Shown: one piece after another, positions 29,294 through 38,470 of the stretch
Layout of the letters: every line of letters starts with the position of its first letter
Position numbering within the stretch: position 1 is the stretch's first letter
Source: Marinobacter sp. X15-166B
GTDB lineage: Bacteria > Pseudomonadota > Gammaproteobacteria > Pseudomonadales > Oleiphilaceae
Length of the DNA: 64,000 nt
Reading direction: 5' to 3'
NCBI RefSeq assembly: GCF_001752365.1
Contig: NZ_MEIY01000001.1
Coordinates: 1,375,044 to 1,439,043, forward strand
Program-made: the position numbers and the translations under genes
Notes under the pieces: model-generated
What the model saw: the letters and a program-made list of their open reading frames with translations, nothing else
Told to the model about the DNA's origin: nothing
Database searches by the model: none

Positions 29294-30472
29294 GCGCGCG
29301 GAAAAGTCCAGTTTCCAGGCGATGGGCAGCACCGCGACGCCGTACACCACCATGGTGAACAGGGCGTGGCGCACATCACCGGTGGCGTCCGCAATCACCC
29401 CCCCCAGCATGGGCACCCCAAAGGCGAGGGTATAACCCACCAGAAAGTTGCCGGCGGAGAGCTGTCCGGTGGCTTCCGCCGGTACCAGCAGCGGTGGCAG
29501 GGCCACCAGCAGAATCAGCAGCGTGCCAGCGCAAAAACTCATGAAGGTGGCGCTGGCGATGGCCAGCCAGCCGTCCAGCAGCGCGGCCCCCAAGGTGCCC
29601 AGCAAGCTGGCGATGGCGAGCACCACGATGACGCTTTTGCGACCGACCCAGGGTCTGGCCATTTTCAGCATGAGCAACGAAGCCACGACTTGGGCCAGGT
29701 TGTACCAGAACAGCGCGTCGGGCAGTAACTCGAGTTCACCCCGTTGTGCCAGCAGGTTGCCCATGTAGGCATTCAGACCGAAAAAAATGCAGCCCGACAG
29801 GCCCAGCAACAACCCCAGTTTCAGGGTCAGCGGGTTGCGCCAGTCGGGCAGCCAGGCGGAGCGGCGCCCCGGGCGCACCTGTGCGGGCCGGGGCAGGAAC
29901 AGTAATGCGGCCACCATCAGTGCCGGCAGCGACCAGACAATCAGCGTCAGCCGCCAGCTGTGGTCCACCAGCGGCATGATCACCGGCAGGGTCACGCCGG
30001 CTCCGGTAAACTCACCCACCAGCATGCCATTCATGTAAATGGCCGACCCTATGGCCAGATGGTGCGGCGGCAGCCAGCGCGACAGCAAGGCGGGTAACGC
30101 CGGCTGCATCATGGCGACACCGAGGCCCATAACCGCGCTGGCGACCATCAACGTGGTGATATCGGGTACCAGACCGCGCCCGGCAGAACCCACCACCATG
30201 ACGACCATGGCCAGGGCCAGGGTATTACGGGGGCCAAACCGGGAAATAGCCAGGGACCCGGGCATCGCGCCAATGGCCAGCATTAAAATCGGCAGGGTGG
30301 TCAAAGCGCCGGTCAGTGCCTGGGTCAGCCCCAGATCGTCGGCAATGGACGGAGCGAGTGCGGGGGCGACCAGGATGGGGATGCGCAGGTAGAAACCGGC
30401 CAGCCAGAGCAGCACCCCGCTCAGCACCAGTTGCGAACGTGCCGGCCGGGCCTTGGCAAGGGTGTTCAGCAC
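29285..30472 (-). CDS. MFS transporter, CynX/NimT-like
   Basis: This is a 395-residue MFS protein with about 12 hydrophobic segments. The start LWLAGFYLRIPILVAPALAPSIADDLGLTQ and LPILMLAIGAMPGSLAISRFG resemble the CynX/NimT family (cyanate and 2-nitroimidazole transporters). No cynS or cynT gene is nearby, so cyanate cannot be assumed. The start codon is GTG with a weak ribosome-binding site. It is 30 nt downstream of ectC on the same strand and overlaps the convergent YbfB-like gene by 9 bp. Confidence 0.85.
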   Translation of the reverse strand: MLNTLAKARPARSQLVLSGVLLWLAGFYLRIPILVAPALAPSIADDLGLTQALTGALTTLPILMLAIGAMPGSLAISRFGPRNTLALAMVVMVVGSAGRGLVPDITTLMVASAVMGLGVAMMQPALPALLSRWLPPHHLAIGSAIYMNGMLVGEFTGAGVTLPVIMPLVDHSWRLTLIVWSLPALMVAALLFLPRPAQVRPGRRSAWLPDWRNPLTLKLGLLLGLSGCIFFGLNAYMGNLLAQRGELELLPDALFWYNLAQVVASLLMLKMARPWVGRKSVIVVLAIASLLGTLGAALLDGWLAIASATFMSFCAGTLLILLVALPPLLVPAEATGQLSAGNFLVGYTLAFGVPMLGGVIADATGDVRHALFTMVVYGVAVLPIAWKLDFSARSV

Positions 30473-30502
30473 CTCAGCAAACGCGTGGCAATCGAGCCGG
30501 GC

Positions 30503-30892
30503 TCAGCTTTCATCCGGCAGATAGGCACCGTCTTCATCGTGCACTTCCTGGCCGGTGACTGGGGGGTTGAAGGCGCAGATCAGGCGCATATCTTCGGTGC
30601 CGCCGCGGAGAATGTGTTTGTCGTGCTGGTCGAGGGCGTACAGGGTGCCGTCGGTAATTTCATGGGTCTCACCGGTGGCAAGGTCGGTAATGGAGCCGTT
30701 ACCGGCGACACAATAAACCGCTTCCAGATGATGCTTGTACCAGAAGGTGTGCTCGGAGCCGGCAGGAATAATGGTTTCGTGAAAGGAGAACCCCATGCCG
30801 TCTTTCTTCAGCAGCAGTCGGCGACTGGTCCATTGCTGTGCACTCACTTCACGCTCGGTACCGATAATGTCCTGTACACGTACAATTTTCAT
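30503..30892 (-). CDS. ectC: L-ectoine synthase
   Basis: EctC cyclises N-gamma-acetyl-diaminobutyrate to the osmoprotectant ectoine. The 129-residue cupin begins [16 protein letters not shown] and contains [28 protein letters not shown], with the conserved iron- and substrate-binding Glu/Tyr/His positions, and [11 protein letters not shown]. The frame opens at 30925, but the ATG at 30892 gives the family start. No ectA, ectB or ectD lies anywhere in the window, so this is either a lone paralogue or a distant partner of them. Neighbours are a DUF3482 GTPase upstream and an MFS gene downstream on the same strand. Confidence 0.93.
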   Translation of the reverse strand: MKIVRVQDIIGTEREVSAQQWTSRRLLLKKDGMGFSFHETIIPAGSEHTFWYKHHLEAVYCVAGNGSITDLATGETHEITDGTLYALDQHDKHILRGGTEDMRLICAFNPPVTGQEVHDEDGAYLPDES

Positions 30893-30941
30893 GATTTTCC
30901 CCGTTGTGGAATGGTGTAGCCGCACAGTATAAACACCTATG

Positions 30942-32372
30942 TCAGGGTGGGTTCAACCGCCAGTTGCTATAGATGCTCATTGCGGCGCCAATGGCGGCGG
31001 TCAAGTTTTGCACGGCTGCGCTGTCCAGAGTCTGCTGTTTCCGGCAACGTTCGAAGACCCGCTGAATACTCTGCCGACTGGGCCGGTCCAGCTGCTCCAG
31101 CCAGTGACGGTCCGTGCCGGTCAGTCGCAGCTGGTCCCGTCCGGCGTGATTCCGGTTACTGACCTCGAACCAGTGATGCACGGCCCGACCCAGCACCACG
31201 TAGCCGAACTGACGGTCCTGCACCGGGCCAAAACTGGCGGTTTTCAGTCCTCGTCCCAGAGGGCCCAACCGCAGGGCCGGAAACTGCAGCTTGTCGCCGT
31301 AAAAATAACTGCCTGCCGCACCGATCAGACCGCCCACCAATGCGCCGGTGCCGAGTGACGTGCCCAAGGTGAGGGCATCCAGCCCGGCGCCACCGATCGC
31401 CCCGGCTCCAAACCCCGCCGTGGTGAGGTAGCCACGGCTGACCCCCCACAGTTGGCGACTGTCTTCACTGAACAGGTCGTCCCCGGAGTGCCAATGGAGC
31501 TCGGTTTCCTGTCGTTGCAGATGGTGGTGCTGATAAAGTTGTTCCACTGCGGTGCGCAGACGCTGCTCCCGCCGGCGCTGATGGTCGAACCAGCGGTTTC
31601 GCAGTTGTTCGATCAGCGCGTCTCGGGACGACTCTGCCAGCTGGGATTCTGTCAGCGTCTTCTGCTCCCGCCACGCCATCATCTCCACCAGCGCGGTGGC
31701 AATCAGCGCGGCGGCGTGTTGCTGTTGTTGCTGGCGGCGCGCGGACAAGTGCCCCACGGCCTCCCGCAAGGGTGCCTCCCAGGCCGGCTCCAGTTGACCG
31801 AAGGCATTGAGCAGGGTCAGGTGTTGTTCGAAGGTGGCGCGCACCGCGTCAAATTTGCGCACCACCTGAAAAAACTGCCCCAGAGCGGCTTGCCAGGTGT
31901 CGCTGTAATCGTCGCCGCCAATGCTGTTGATCAGCGCCAGACTGGGTTGGCCGGTCCAGCGCAGTATGGTCATTTCGGCCTCATGCTCAGCGCTGTAGGG
32001 CACCGAGCCATCGACCACGTAAATGATACCGGCGCCCTCCGTCAGGGGGCTTAGCAGTTCACATTCGTCGTGAAAACGCGGGTCGTCTCGGTGCTGCTGA
32101 ACAAACGCAGCCACGGTTTCGGCACGGTCGGAGGCCGACAGGCTGTGGGCGCGCAGCCATTCCAGTACCCGGCGCGGGCGTTGAAACCCGGGGGTATCCA
32201 CCAGGGTATAGAGCACCCGACCGTCCACCGTCAGCGGATACTGGTGGCGATGGCGGGTGGTGCCGGGTTCCAGCGCAATGGCAATGGCGTCGTTCTGCGA
32301 CAAGGTCGCCACCACGCTGGACTTGCCTTTATTGGGGTGGCCGACAACGGCGAAGGTGGGGGCTGTGTTCAT
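30942..32372 (-). CDS. DUF3482-type GTPase (membrane-associated Era-like G protein)
   Basis: This 476-residue protein has an N-terminal G domain with Walker [10 protein letters not shown] at about residue 12, switch/G3 region VDTPGFQRP, and then a DUF3482 C-terminal part. A glycine-rich hydrophobic stretch ([25 protein letters not shown] region, about residue 345) suggests membrane contact, as in dynamin-like or Era-like proteins. The ATG at 32372 overlaps the DUF2868 stop (ATGA). DUF2868 and DUF3482 are a conserved pair of unknown function. Confidence 0.88.
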   Translation of the reverse strand: MNTAPTFAVVGHPNKGKSSVVATLSQNDAIAIALEPGTTRHRHQYPLTVDGRVLYTLVDTPGFQRPRRVLEWLRAHSLSASDRAETVAAFVQQHRDDPRFHDECELLSPLTEGAGIIYVVDGSVPYSAEHEAEMTILRWTGQPSLALINSIGGDDYSDTWQAALGQFFQVVRKFDAVRATFEQHLTLLNAFGQLEPAWEAPLREAVGHLSARRQQQQQHAAALIATALVEMMAWREQKTLTESQLAESSRDALIEQLRNRWFDHQRRREQRLRTAVEQLYQHHHLQRQETELHWHSGDDLFSEDSRQLWGVSRGYLTTAGFGAGAIGGAGLDALTLGTSLGTGALVGGLIGAAGSYFYGDKLQFPALRLGPLGRGLKTASFGPVQDRQFGYVVLGRAVHHWFEVSNRNHAGRDQLRLTGTDRHWLEQLDRPSRQSIQRVFERCRKQQTLDSAAVQNLTAAIGAAMSIYSNWRLNPP

Positions 32373-33751
32373 GGACCGACTCCTGCGCAGATGATCACTC
32401 CTGGGTCGCGCTGTCTTTCGGCAAACCGCAGCCATTGCGCAAGTTGGTGCGGCGGTGGGGGGGTCGAGGGATCCGCCGCCAGGGGCATCAGGTTAATCCG
32501 GGTGTGCTTCGGCCAGAGGGTGCGGGCCTGTTCAAGGAAGTCGGCCAACTCCGCCGTGGGCGGCTCCCAGGCGCGGGTAAACAATCCGACCTCGGGGTGG
32601 GCGAGGGGGTGCACATGCCGGGCGACGGCCTGCAGGGCGTGGTGGTCGTCGGCGAGCGAGGCCGCCCCACCGGCGCTGACTACCGGCCCCTGGGAGTCCG
32701 GCAGAGCCCGGCCCGGCGACCGGGGGTCTGCGCCGGCCCAGAGTACCACCGCGTGGCAGGTTGCGGGCCGGGGCCGCAGCCGCGTCGCAGTGGCCAGATC
32801 GGGCGCGGTGGTCACCTCCTCCCGGGTGCTGCCGGTGTCGAGGGTGGGCGTCGCCATACGTTCGTACAACGCCATGCGCCCGGGGTGCCGTTGCAGCAGT
32901 TGCCCCGCGCGGTAATGCAAGTGACCGCCGGCGAACCACAGCAAGAGAAGCCGCGGCACCACCACGTACGCGAACCACAGCATGGTCACAAACGGCCACC
33001 AGGCGCCCCACAGTTGGGGGTCGGTGTGGTGGTAGCCGCCGGTCGCCCGGTAAAAACGGGTCTGGCTGACCAGCTCCAGCGTGGGCGCGGCTTCGGCCCA
33101 CAGGGCGTGCCAGGGCCACGCCAGCGCCCTTGCCAGACTGTAAAAACTTTCTGCGCCGGCATTGAGGGTCGTACTCCAGCCAAAGGCAAGGTCCTTGACC
33201 GTGACCAACACCAACAAGGTGGCCAGCCCGCTGAGCCCGAAACAGAGTCCGCCGAGATGGGCCGCCCGGGCCATCAGTTGCGGGTGCAGCGGACGCAGCC
33301 CGGAGGTGCCCCCCGCATCGGCCAGAGCCAGTTGCCGGGTCAGCCAGCGCCAGGGTTGCCAACCGGCGAGGGCCTGCACCGTCGTAAAGACCGCCAGCAC
33401 CGCTTGCACCAGCACCACGGCAATGATTACGGTCAGGTTGATGCGGCCGCGGCCGTCGTAAAACATCAGACCGGCCATGGTCAGACTGCCCAGCAGCAGC
33501 CCCAGCAGTGCAAAACCGGCGTTGATGTGCTGCCAGCGTATGAGCCGCCGGTCGTTGGCGGGTTTCGACTCTGGTCCGTTGAAACGCTGCAAATGCGCGA
33601 GCCAGTCCCGGACCTCGGTGGTTTTCCCTTCAGCTTGCCGGGCAAGGGCGAAGTTACGATCCCGGCGGTGCAGAAACGCCGGGGATTGCGCCTCATCACG
33701 GCGCAGCTGATCTTCAAACGTCAATAACAGCGACAAGGCTCGGTGGGGCAT
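32369..33751 (-). CDS. DUF2868 family membrane protein
   Basis: This is a 460-residue protein with about four to five hydrophobic segments in the first 320 residues (for example INAGFALLGLLLGSLTMAGLMF and TVIIAVVLVQAVLAVFTTVQAL). A soluble C-terminal part follows. The ATG at 33751, preceded by AGAGGA, is the start; the longer open frame upstream lacks coding character. It is translationally coupled to the DUF3482 GTPase, which implies a membrane complex. The process served is unknown. Confidence 0.85.
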   Translation of the reverse strand: MPHRALSLLLTFEDQLRRDEAQSPAFLHRRDRNFALARQAEGKTTEVRDWLAHLQRFNGPESKPANDRRLIRWQHINAGFALLGLLLGSLTMAGLMFYDGRGRINLTVIIAVVLVQAVLAVFTTVQALAGWQPWRWLTRQLALADAGGTSGLRPLHPQLMARAAHLGGLCFGLSGLATLLVLVTVKDLAFGWSTTLNAGAESFYSLARALAWPWHALWAEAAPTLELVSQTRFYRATGGYHHTDPQLWGAWWPFVTMLWFAYVVVPRLLLLWFAGGHLHYRAGQLLQRHPGRMALYERMATPTLDTGSTREEVTTAPDLATATRLRPRPATCHAVVLWAGADPRSPGRALPDSQGPVVSAGGAASLADDHHALQAVARHVHPLAHPEVGLFTRAWEPPTAELADFLEQARTLWPKHTRINLMPLAADPSTPPPPHQLAQWLRFAERQRDPGVIICAGVGP

Positions 33752-33975
33752 GAAGTGTCCTCTGGGGTAGCAGCCCTTATTTAAACCAGACGCCGTGCCG
33801 GAAGCAAAGGTATGGGTGAGGTTGTGGCGAAACGAAGGAATCAGCGGTGCGGGTAGCGCCGTCAAAAAACACCGACGCCGCTGTGTCGGCGACCGGTGCA
33901 AGGGGAGAGGGTCAGGGGGTGGCACTACGACCCTCAACAGCGGGGGCTGAAAAGGGTCGGACCAGTAATATTTAC

Positions 33976-33997
33976 AAAAACCGGTAAAAATTACCGG
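33976..33997 (-). terminator. Terminator downstream of the 44-residue membrane protein gene
   Basis: On the minus strand CCGGTAA-TTT-TTACCGG (33997-33981) is followed by five T (33980-33976), just 3 nt past the stop codon of the small gene. It should insulate the DUF2868 operon from upstream transcription. Confidence 0.75.
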
Positions 33998-34000
33998 GGG

Positions 34001-34135
34001 TCAGAGTCGACCGGTCAAAAAAAGCACCAGCACGATGATCAGGATCAGGCCGCCAATACCGCCGATGTAGACGTTCTGCAGCACCGCGGCGACCAGCAGG
34101 ATAACGAGTACCAGTCCTAGCAATCCATAAGGCAT
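34001..34135 (-). CDS. 44-residue single-pass or hairpin membrane protein (DUF3309-like)
   Basis: The minus strand encodes a 44-residue hydrophobic peptide beginning MPYGLLGLVLVILLVAAVLQ and ending LVLFLTGRL. A strong GGAGG ribosome-binding site lies 9 nt before the ATG and a terminator lies just after the stop. The composition and the MPYGLLGLVLVILL start are like the small DUF3309 proteins found in many proteobacteria. The centre contains a GGIGG turn, so it could form two short helices. The function is unknown. It is probably transcribed from the larger membrane-protein gene upstream (34165). Confidence 0.75.
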   Translation of the reverse strand: MPYGLLGLVLVILLVAAVLQNVYIGGIGGLILIIVLVLFLTGRL

Positions 34136-34164
34136 GTTGAATTCCTCCAGGCGTGAATCATTGA

Positions 34165-35409
34165 CTAAATACGGCTATCGGTGACGTGCCGGTCGGCCAC
34201 AGCGGTGACCGGGTACACCCGTCGCACGGTGCCGGCGCCAACGTAACCACCGGCCAGGCCTGCGACCAGGCCCAGGCAGCCTGCGACAAATCCGGCCCAG
34301 AGCACCGCTTGCGTGTAGGTGCCTGCGGCTTCGGTGGTTTCATTCAGTTGGGCTTGCGCTTCCTCAACCATGGCGCCCACTTCCTGCTCCGCGCCGTCGA
34401 TGATCGCATTGACCTCCTGCTCAGTCAGCGAGGTCCGGGCCACCAGCACGTCTTTGGCCTGTTGCGGCTTACCCTGAATGAGGTACCCACTGGCGCTGGT
34501 GAGGGTATCGGCGTCGATCTCATTCACCGCGCTGCGCACTTCCGCGGCGGTGAGTTCCGCGCCGCCCAGATCAGCGATGGACCGACTGGCGGCCCGCTGC
34601 GCCTGGGCGAGCCGTTGCTCAAGCATGGTTTGTGCCCGGTTGACGGCCTGGGATTCTTCCAGATCCTGAATTTCCGTCTTTACCCCGGCGATGATCGAGT
34701 CGATCTCGGCGGCGGAGAGGGTGCTGCGATTCGCCAGACGGTCACGGGCGACCCTGTCGTTACCGGACATGAGCGCACTGGTTATCGCGGCTACATCCTC
34801 GGCACTCAGGGAGTTCATGGCGGTGCGCACCTCGGTCTGACCGGGGCTGGCGCCGCCCGCCGCCACCCCGCTCAGCGCCTTACTGGTCTGCCGTTTGATG
34901 GTGGCCGCCACGCCGTTGGTAACACTGTCCGGCAGCATCGCGCCCGTGTCTGAGTCAGCCATCCCACCGACCATGACTTTGGCGGCCTGCGACCCTGAAC
35001 TCACCGCAGAGCTGACCGCGTTGATCGCCCCTCCGATGCCGGACGCGCCAAGCAACAACAAGACCAGGGTGCTGACGGCCCACAAGGTCAGACCGTGCAG
35101 GGCACCCACGCGATCATCGGCGCTGCCGGCCAGTTTGGCGGCCAGCAGCGCGCCGGCAAAGGTTGCCACCAGTGAGGTGATCAACAACCAGACAATGGAC
35201 CCTACCCCCAGGCCCGCACCAACCGCTGCCAGATCGGTGGCATCCGCGATTCCGACCCCCAGGGCTGCTCCCAGCACCAGCAGGAGCCAGCTTAATGCGA
35301 AGAACAGGGCGAGACCGGCGAAGATCGAGCCCCAGCTTATTCTGCGTGTGTTGATGGCGGCGGTCTGCATGGCGACTGCGGCCGCGTTTGTCTCTGTCGG
35401 TCGTGTCAT
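34165..35409 (-). CDS. Membrane protein with duplicated helical module ('PhnA-like')
   Basis: This 414-residue protein starts at the ATG at 35409 (AGGAG upstream). Three hydrophobic segments lie at about residues 28-135, and a fourth near the C-terminus (AVLWAGFVAGCLGLVAGLAGG). In between is a 200-residue soluble region with a duplicated unit: SALMSGNDRVARDRLANRST / LSAAEIDSIIAGVKTEIQ, and GYLIQGKPQQAKDVLVARTS / LTEQEVNAIIDGAEQEV. Similar proteins are annotated 'PhnA-like' in other proteobacteria, but there is no similarity to phosphonate enzymes that I can see. The function is unknown; an envelope stress role would be speculation. Confidence 0.75.
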   Translation of the reverse strand: MTRPTETNAAAVAMQTAAINTRRISWGSIFAGLALFFALSWLLLVLGAALGVGIADATDLAAVGAGLGVGSIVWLLITSLVATFAGALLAAKLAGSADDRVGALHGLTLWAVSTLVLLLLGASGIGGAINAVSSAVSSGSQAAKVMVGGMADSDTGAMLPDSVTNGVAATIKRQTSKALSGVAAGGASPGQTEVRTAMNSLSAEDVAAITSALMSGNDRVARDRLANRSTLSAAEIDSIIAGVKTEIQDLEESQAVNRAQTMLEQRLAQAQRAASRSIADLGGAELTAAEVRSAVNEIDADTLTSASGYLIQGKPQQAKDVLVARTSLTEQEVNAIIDGAEQEVGAMVEEAQAQLNETTEAAGTYTQAVLWAGFVAGCLGLVAGLAGGYVGAGTVRRVYPVTAVADRHVTDSRI

Positions 35410-35584
35410 GTTGAAACTCCTGTGGTGTGGCGGTCGTAGACCCGGCCCCGTATTGGCGTTTCGCACCCGAACAGTGAGCGGGTGTGTGACTGGGTAAAGC
35501 AGAATTTATGCCAGCAAACGGCGTCTGGTCCCGGGTAAATTTGCTAACATGGGCGTGTCCCGCTCACCCACGGTCCCGATCGCT

Positions 35585-35944
35585 ATGCCCCACCATCTGA
35601 TGAATTTGCGTCACGTACCCGAAGACGAGGCGGAAGAAATCCGCGCCCTGCTCCACGAGCATCAGGTGCCTTTCTACGAGACCCCGCCCAGTCGCTGGGG
35701 CATCAGCATGGGAGGGTTCTGGGTGCATGATGACGAGCAGGCCCGGCGGGCGCGGGCCCTGCTGGTCCGCTATCAAGAACAGCGGGTGGCTCAGCAGCGG
35801 GAGCTGTACGCGCAGGAGCTGGCCGCAGGGCGGATCGCCGGGTTCTGGCGGCGCCTGCGGCACCGGCCGGTCTCCACCCTGGCGGTGTGCCTGGCTATCC
35901 TGGTGATGGTGCTGGTGACCCTGTTGCCTTTCCTCAAAGTGTGA
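35585..35944 (+). CDS. DUF6164 family protein
   Basis: This 119-residue protein has a cytoplasmic N-terminal domain, LRHVPEDEAEEIRALLHEHQ then VPFYETPPSRWGISMGGFWV, and a single C-terminal membrane helix (TLAVCLAILVMVLVTLLPFL). This is the DUF6164 layout (tail-anchored, related to DUF2007-like signal-transducing folds). The ATG at 35585 gives the family start MPHHLMNLRHVP; the frame opens 36 nt earlier. The gene stands alone on the plus strand. Confidence 0.83.
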   Translation: MPHHLMNLRHVPEDEAEEIRALLHEHQVPFYETPPSRWGISMGGFWVHDDEQARRARALLVRYQEQRVAQQRELYAQELAAGRIAGFWRRLRHRPVSTLAVCLAILVMVLVTLLPFLKV

Positions 35945-36077
35945 AACCGACGCCAAGCGGGCGGCAGTCTGGCTTGACCAGGATCAAGTCGCGGCGTCTG
36001 CGGTCGTTGTAGTGCGTACGCCCAGCGGTTAGCATGTCGGGTCTTTTTCAGCCAAAATTACGGGGCGTGTACCACTT

Positions 36078-36710
36078 ATGGGCGCAAGAAACGAACGCCT
36101 GCGCTGGCAGCTTGTCAGTGGCATGCTGCGCACACTTCATCTGCAGCATTTGATGAGCCGTTACAGCCAGCGCACGGTGATGGCCGGTTTCAGTCTGGTG
36201 AACGGCGGTTGCAGCATCGCGCTGGTATCTTTCGTGGCGCTGATCACCCAGGAAGCGTTTATCTTCCCGTCTCTGGGGGCCACCGCGTTTATCCTGTTTC
36301 ATGTGCCCCTGGCCGCTCCGGCTTCGCCACGGAATACGGTTTACGGGCATTTGCTGGGTGCGTTGACCGGGCTGCTCAGCCTTTACCTGTTCGGCCTGCA
36401 CGACGCCCCTTCCGCGTTTCTGACCGGTGTGGATTTGCCGCGGGTTGGCGCTGCGGCTCTGTCACTGGGTGTGACCGGGTGCCTGATGGTGTGGTTCCGG
36501 GTGCCTCACCCGCCTGCCGGGGCCACCGCACTGATCGTTTCGCTGGGGCTGATGCCCCACCCGGAGCAGGTGCCGATCTTGATGGCCGGTGTCGGATTGC
36601 TGCTGGCCCAGGCGCTGGTGATCAATCGGCTCGCCGGTATCCCCTACCCCCTGTGGCGCTCTCAGCCGGATGCCGTGAACGCCTGCGCGATCCGCACAAG
36701 TCTGGGTTAG
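36078..36710 (+). CDS. HPP family membrane protein
   Basis: This 210-residue protein has four to five hydrophobic helices and carries the name-giving motif in RVPHPPAGATALIVSLG at about residue 150. SLGATAFILFHVPLAAPASPRN in the first third is also family typical. HPP proteins are implicated in nitrite transport into plastids and cyanobacteria, which need not apply here. The 3' end overlaps the convergent Crp/Fnr-like gene by 4 bp. Confidence 0.88.
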   Translation: MGARNERLRWQLVSGMLRTLHLQHLMSRYSQRTVMAGFSLVNGGCSIALVSFVALITQEAFIFPSLGATAFILFHVPLAAPASPRNTVYGHLLGALTGLLSLYLFGLHDAPSAFLTGVDLPRVGAAALSLGVTGCLMVWFRVPHPPAGATALIVSLGLMPHPEQVPILMAGVGLLLAQALVINRLAGIPYPLWRSQPDAVNACAIRTSLG

Positions 36711-37414
36711 GCGCTGCGCTTTTTGAGCCGGGACAAGGTTGCGGGGACCACCCCCAGCCAGGAGGCCAGCTGCCAGCCGGGGACCCGCTTGACCAGTTCC
36801 GGGTAGTCGCGCAGCAGAAGTTGATAGCGCTCCTGGGCACACAATGTCTGTTTGTGATATTCACGCATGCACGCCAGTTCCGCCAGCTCTTCGGTCAACG
36901 CCAGCGCAAAACGAGCCCAGCGGCCTTCGCTGTGGCTGCGGATGACTGACCGGAACCGGTGAAAATCGGCCACCCAGAGCGTACAGGAGGTTACCGCACT
37001 CAGACACAGGGTGTTGCGGGGCGTGCGGCTGCGTCCGAACACCGGCCACACCAGGGCGCCCTCGGTAAAAAAATGATGGATGCTGATTTTGCCGCTGGGG
37101 GATTCGCGGAATAACCGCACCACCCCGTGCTGCACCAGATACACCTGAGTCCAGGGGCGTTGGTGCCGCTCCAACGGTGCCTCGGCACACACGGAGGTTT
37201 TGTGAAACAGCGGCGCCAGCTCGTCGAGCAGGTGGGCGTCCGGGTGGTGGCTGTCGGGTCCGCCCAAACCGACCCCGAATACCCGGCTCAGCCCGTTCAT
37301 CAGCGCCAGATTGTCCGCAGGAGGCGGACCAAGGCAAATGTCCTCCGCGTGTTGCTCCAGCAGGCAGGGAGAGGAAGCCATCTGGATGGCACCGTGTCCT
37401 TGATTGTCTCTCAT
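36707..37414 (-). CDS. Crp/Fnr-family transcriptional regulator
   Basis: This is a 235-residue protein with a cyclic-nucleotide-binding-like beta-roll at about residues 75-165 (VYLVQHGVVRLFRESPSGKISIHHFF, then EGALVWPVFG). A C-terminal helix-turn-helix ends in VPGWQLASWLGVVPATLSRLKKR. The C-terminus matches the short single-HTH type of this family that binds no known FNR iron cluster; no N-terminal Cys cluster is evident. The target is unknown. The gene is divergent from the LysR gene with 121 bp between them. Confidence 0.85.
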   Translation of the reverse strand: MRDNQGHGAIQMASSPCLLEQHAEDICLGPPPADNLALMNGLSRVFGVGLGGPDSHHPDAHLLDELAPLFHKTSVCAEAPLERHQRPWTQVYLVQHGVVRLFRESPSGKISIHHFFTEGALVWPVFGRSRTPRNTLCLSAVTSCTLWVADFHRFRSVIRSHSEGRWARFALALTEELAELACMREYHKQTLCAQERYQLLLRDYPELVKRVPGWQLASWLGVVPATLSRLKKRSA

Positions 37415-37535
37415 GGTGTCGCGTCAACCCTTGTGCATGATTGGGGTTCCTGCATTGTTCCACGGTGGTTCCAGCATCAATAGTGAATTATGTTGCTATT
37501 ATTGATTGGTATAACTGATAGAAGAGGGGCGATTC

Positions 37536-38372
37536 GTGGACACGGAACTGGCGCGAACGTTTTTGGCGGTGCTCGACACCGGCACATTTATCCGCGCTGC
37601 GGAGCGGCTGAATGTGTCCCAGACGACGGTCACTGCGCGCATCAAGACCCTGGAACGCCTGCTGGGCAGTCAGCTGTTCGAGCGGGGTCGTCATGGTGCC
37701 AGCCCGACCCCGGAGGGTCAGCGGTTTCAGCCCCACGCCAGTGCGCTGCTGCAGGTGTGGGAGCGGGCCAGGCACCATGTGCATCTGGCGCCGGAGCAGC
37801 GCTGCCTGCTGGCAGTGGGTGGGGAACAGAGCCTGTGGAGTCCGCTCTTACTGGACTGGCTGGTATGGATGCGGCGGCATCATCCCGATATCGGATTGCG
37901 TACCCACGTCGAAGAGCCCGCCTCTCTGCTCGGTAAGGTGGAACGCGGTCTGCTGGATTTTGCGGTGATGTACAGTCCGCTTTATCACCCGGAACTGGTG
38001 ACCGAACAACTGCAGGAGGAGCGCCTGATCATGGTGACCACCGAGCCGGGGGGGCTGATCGGTGCGCCGGATCGCTATGTGTATGTCGATTGGGGGGATG
38101 ATTTCTCTCGCCGGCACGATCAGGCTTTCCCATCGTTGCGGCGCTCCAACGTGTTTGTGGGCCTGGGACCGCTGGCGCTGAATTACATCCTCACGGTCGG
38201 CGGGGCGGGTTACTTCCGCGAGCGTGTCGCCCGCCCCTATCTGGACACCGGCCGGCTCCACCGCGTTCCGCAGACACCGGAGTTTCCCTACCCGTCCTAT
38301 GTGGTCTGGTCGCAAGCGCGCCAACCCGAAGGCATGATGCGCGCTATCGCAGGCCTCAAAGCGGTGGCCTGA
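37536..38372 (+). CDS. LysR-family transcriptional regulator
   Basis: This is a 278-residue LTTR. The N-terminal winged HTH is clear (ARTFLAVLDTGTFIRAAERL, then NVSQTTVTARIKTLERLLGSQLFER), followed by an effector domain. The GTG at 37536 follows GAGGGG. It reads in the same direction as, and 349 bp upstream of, the 3-hydroxybutyrate oligomer hydrolase, so it may take part in that locus; but the dyad sites in between fit a different regulator better (see the sigma54 activator). The domain resembles the HdfR/YifA-type subfamily. Confidence 0.92.
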   Translation: MDTELARTFLAVLDTGTFIRAAERLNVSQTTVTARIKTLERLLGSQLFERGRHGASPTPEGQRFQPHASALLQVWERARHHVHLAPEQRCLLAVGGEQSLWSPLLLDWLVWMRRHHPDIGLRTHVEEPASLLGKVERGLLDFAVMYSPLYHPELVTEQLQEERLIMVTTEPGGLIGAPDRYVYVDWGDDFSRRHDQAFPSLRRSNVFVGLGPLALNYILTVGGAGYFRERVARPYLDTGRLHRVPQTPEFPYPSYVVWSQARQPEGMMRAIAGLKAVA

Positions 38373-38470
38373 AACGACTGCACCGATCGGTCTGGTTTGT
38401 GCGACGGATCCCGATGACCGGGGCCACATCTGGGCAAAAATGGTGGCAAAAGAAGGCTAGGGGCGATGGC

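Noticed and set aside
28078..29358. Plus-strand alternative frame of 426 codons overlapping the YbfB-like transporter
   Set aside because: Arg/Gly/Pro-rich translation; the other frame encodes a clear 12-helix transporter.
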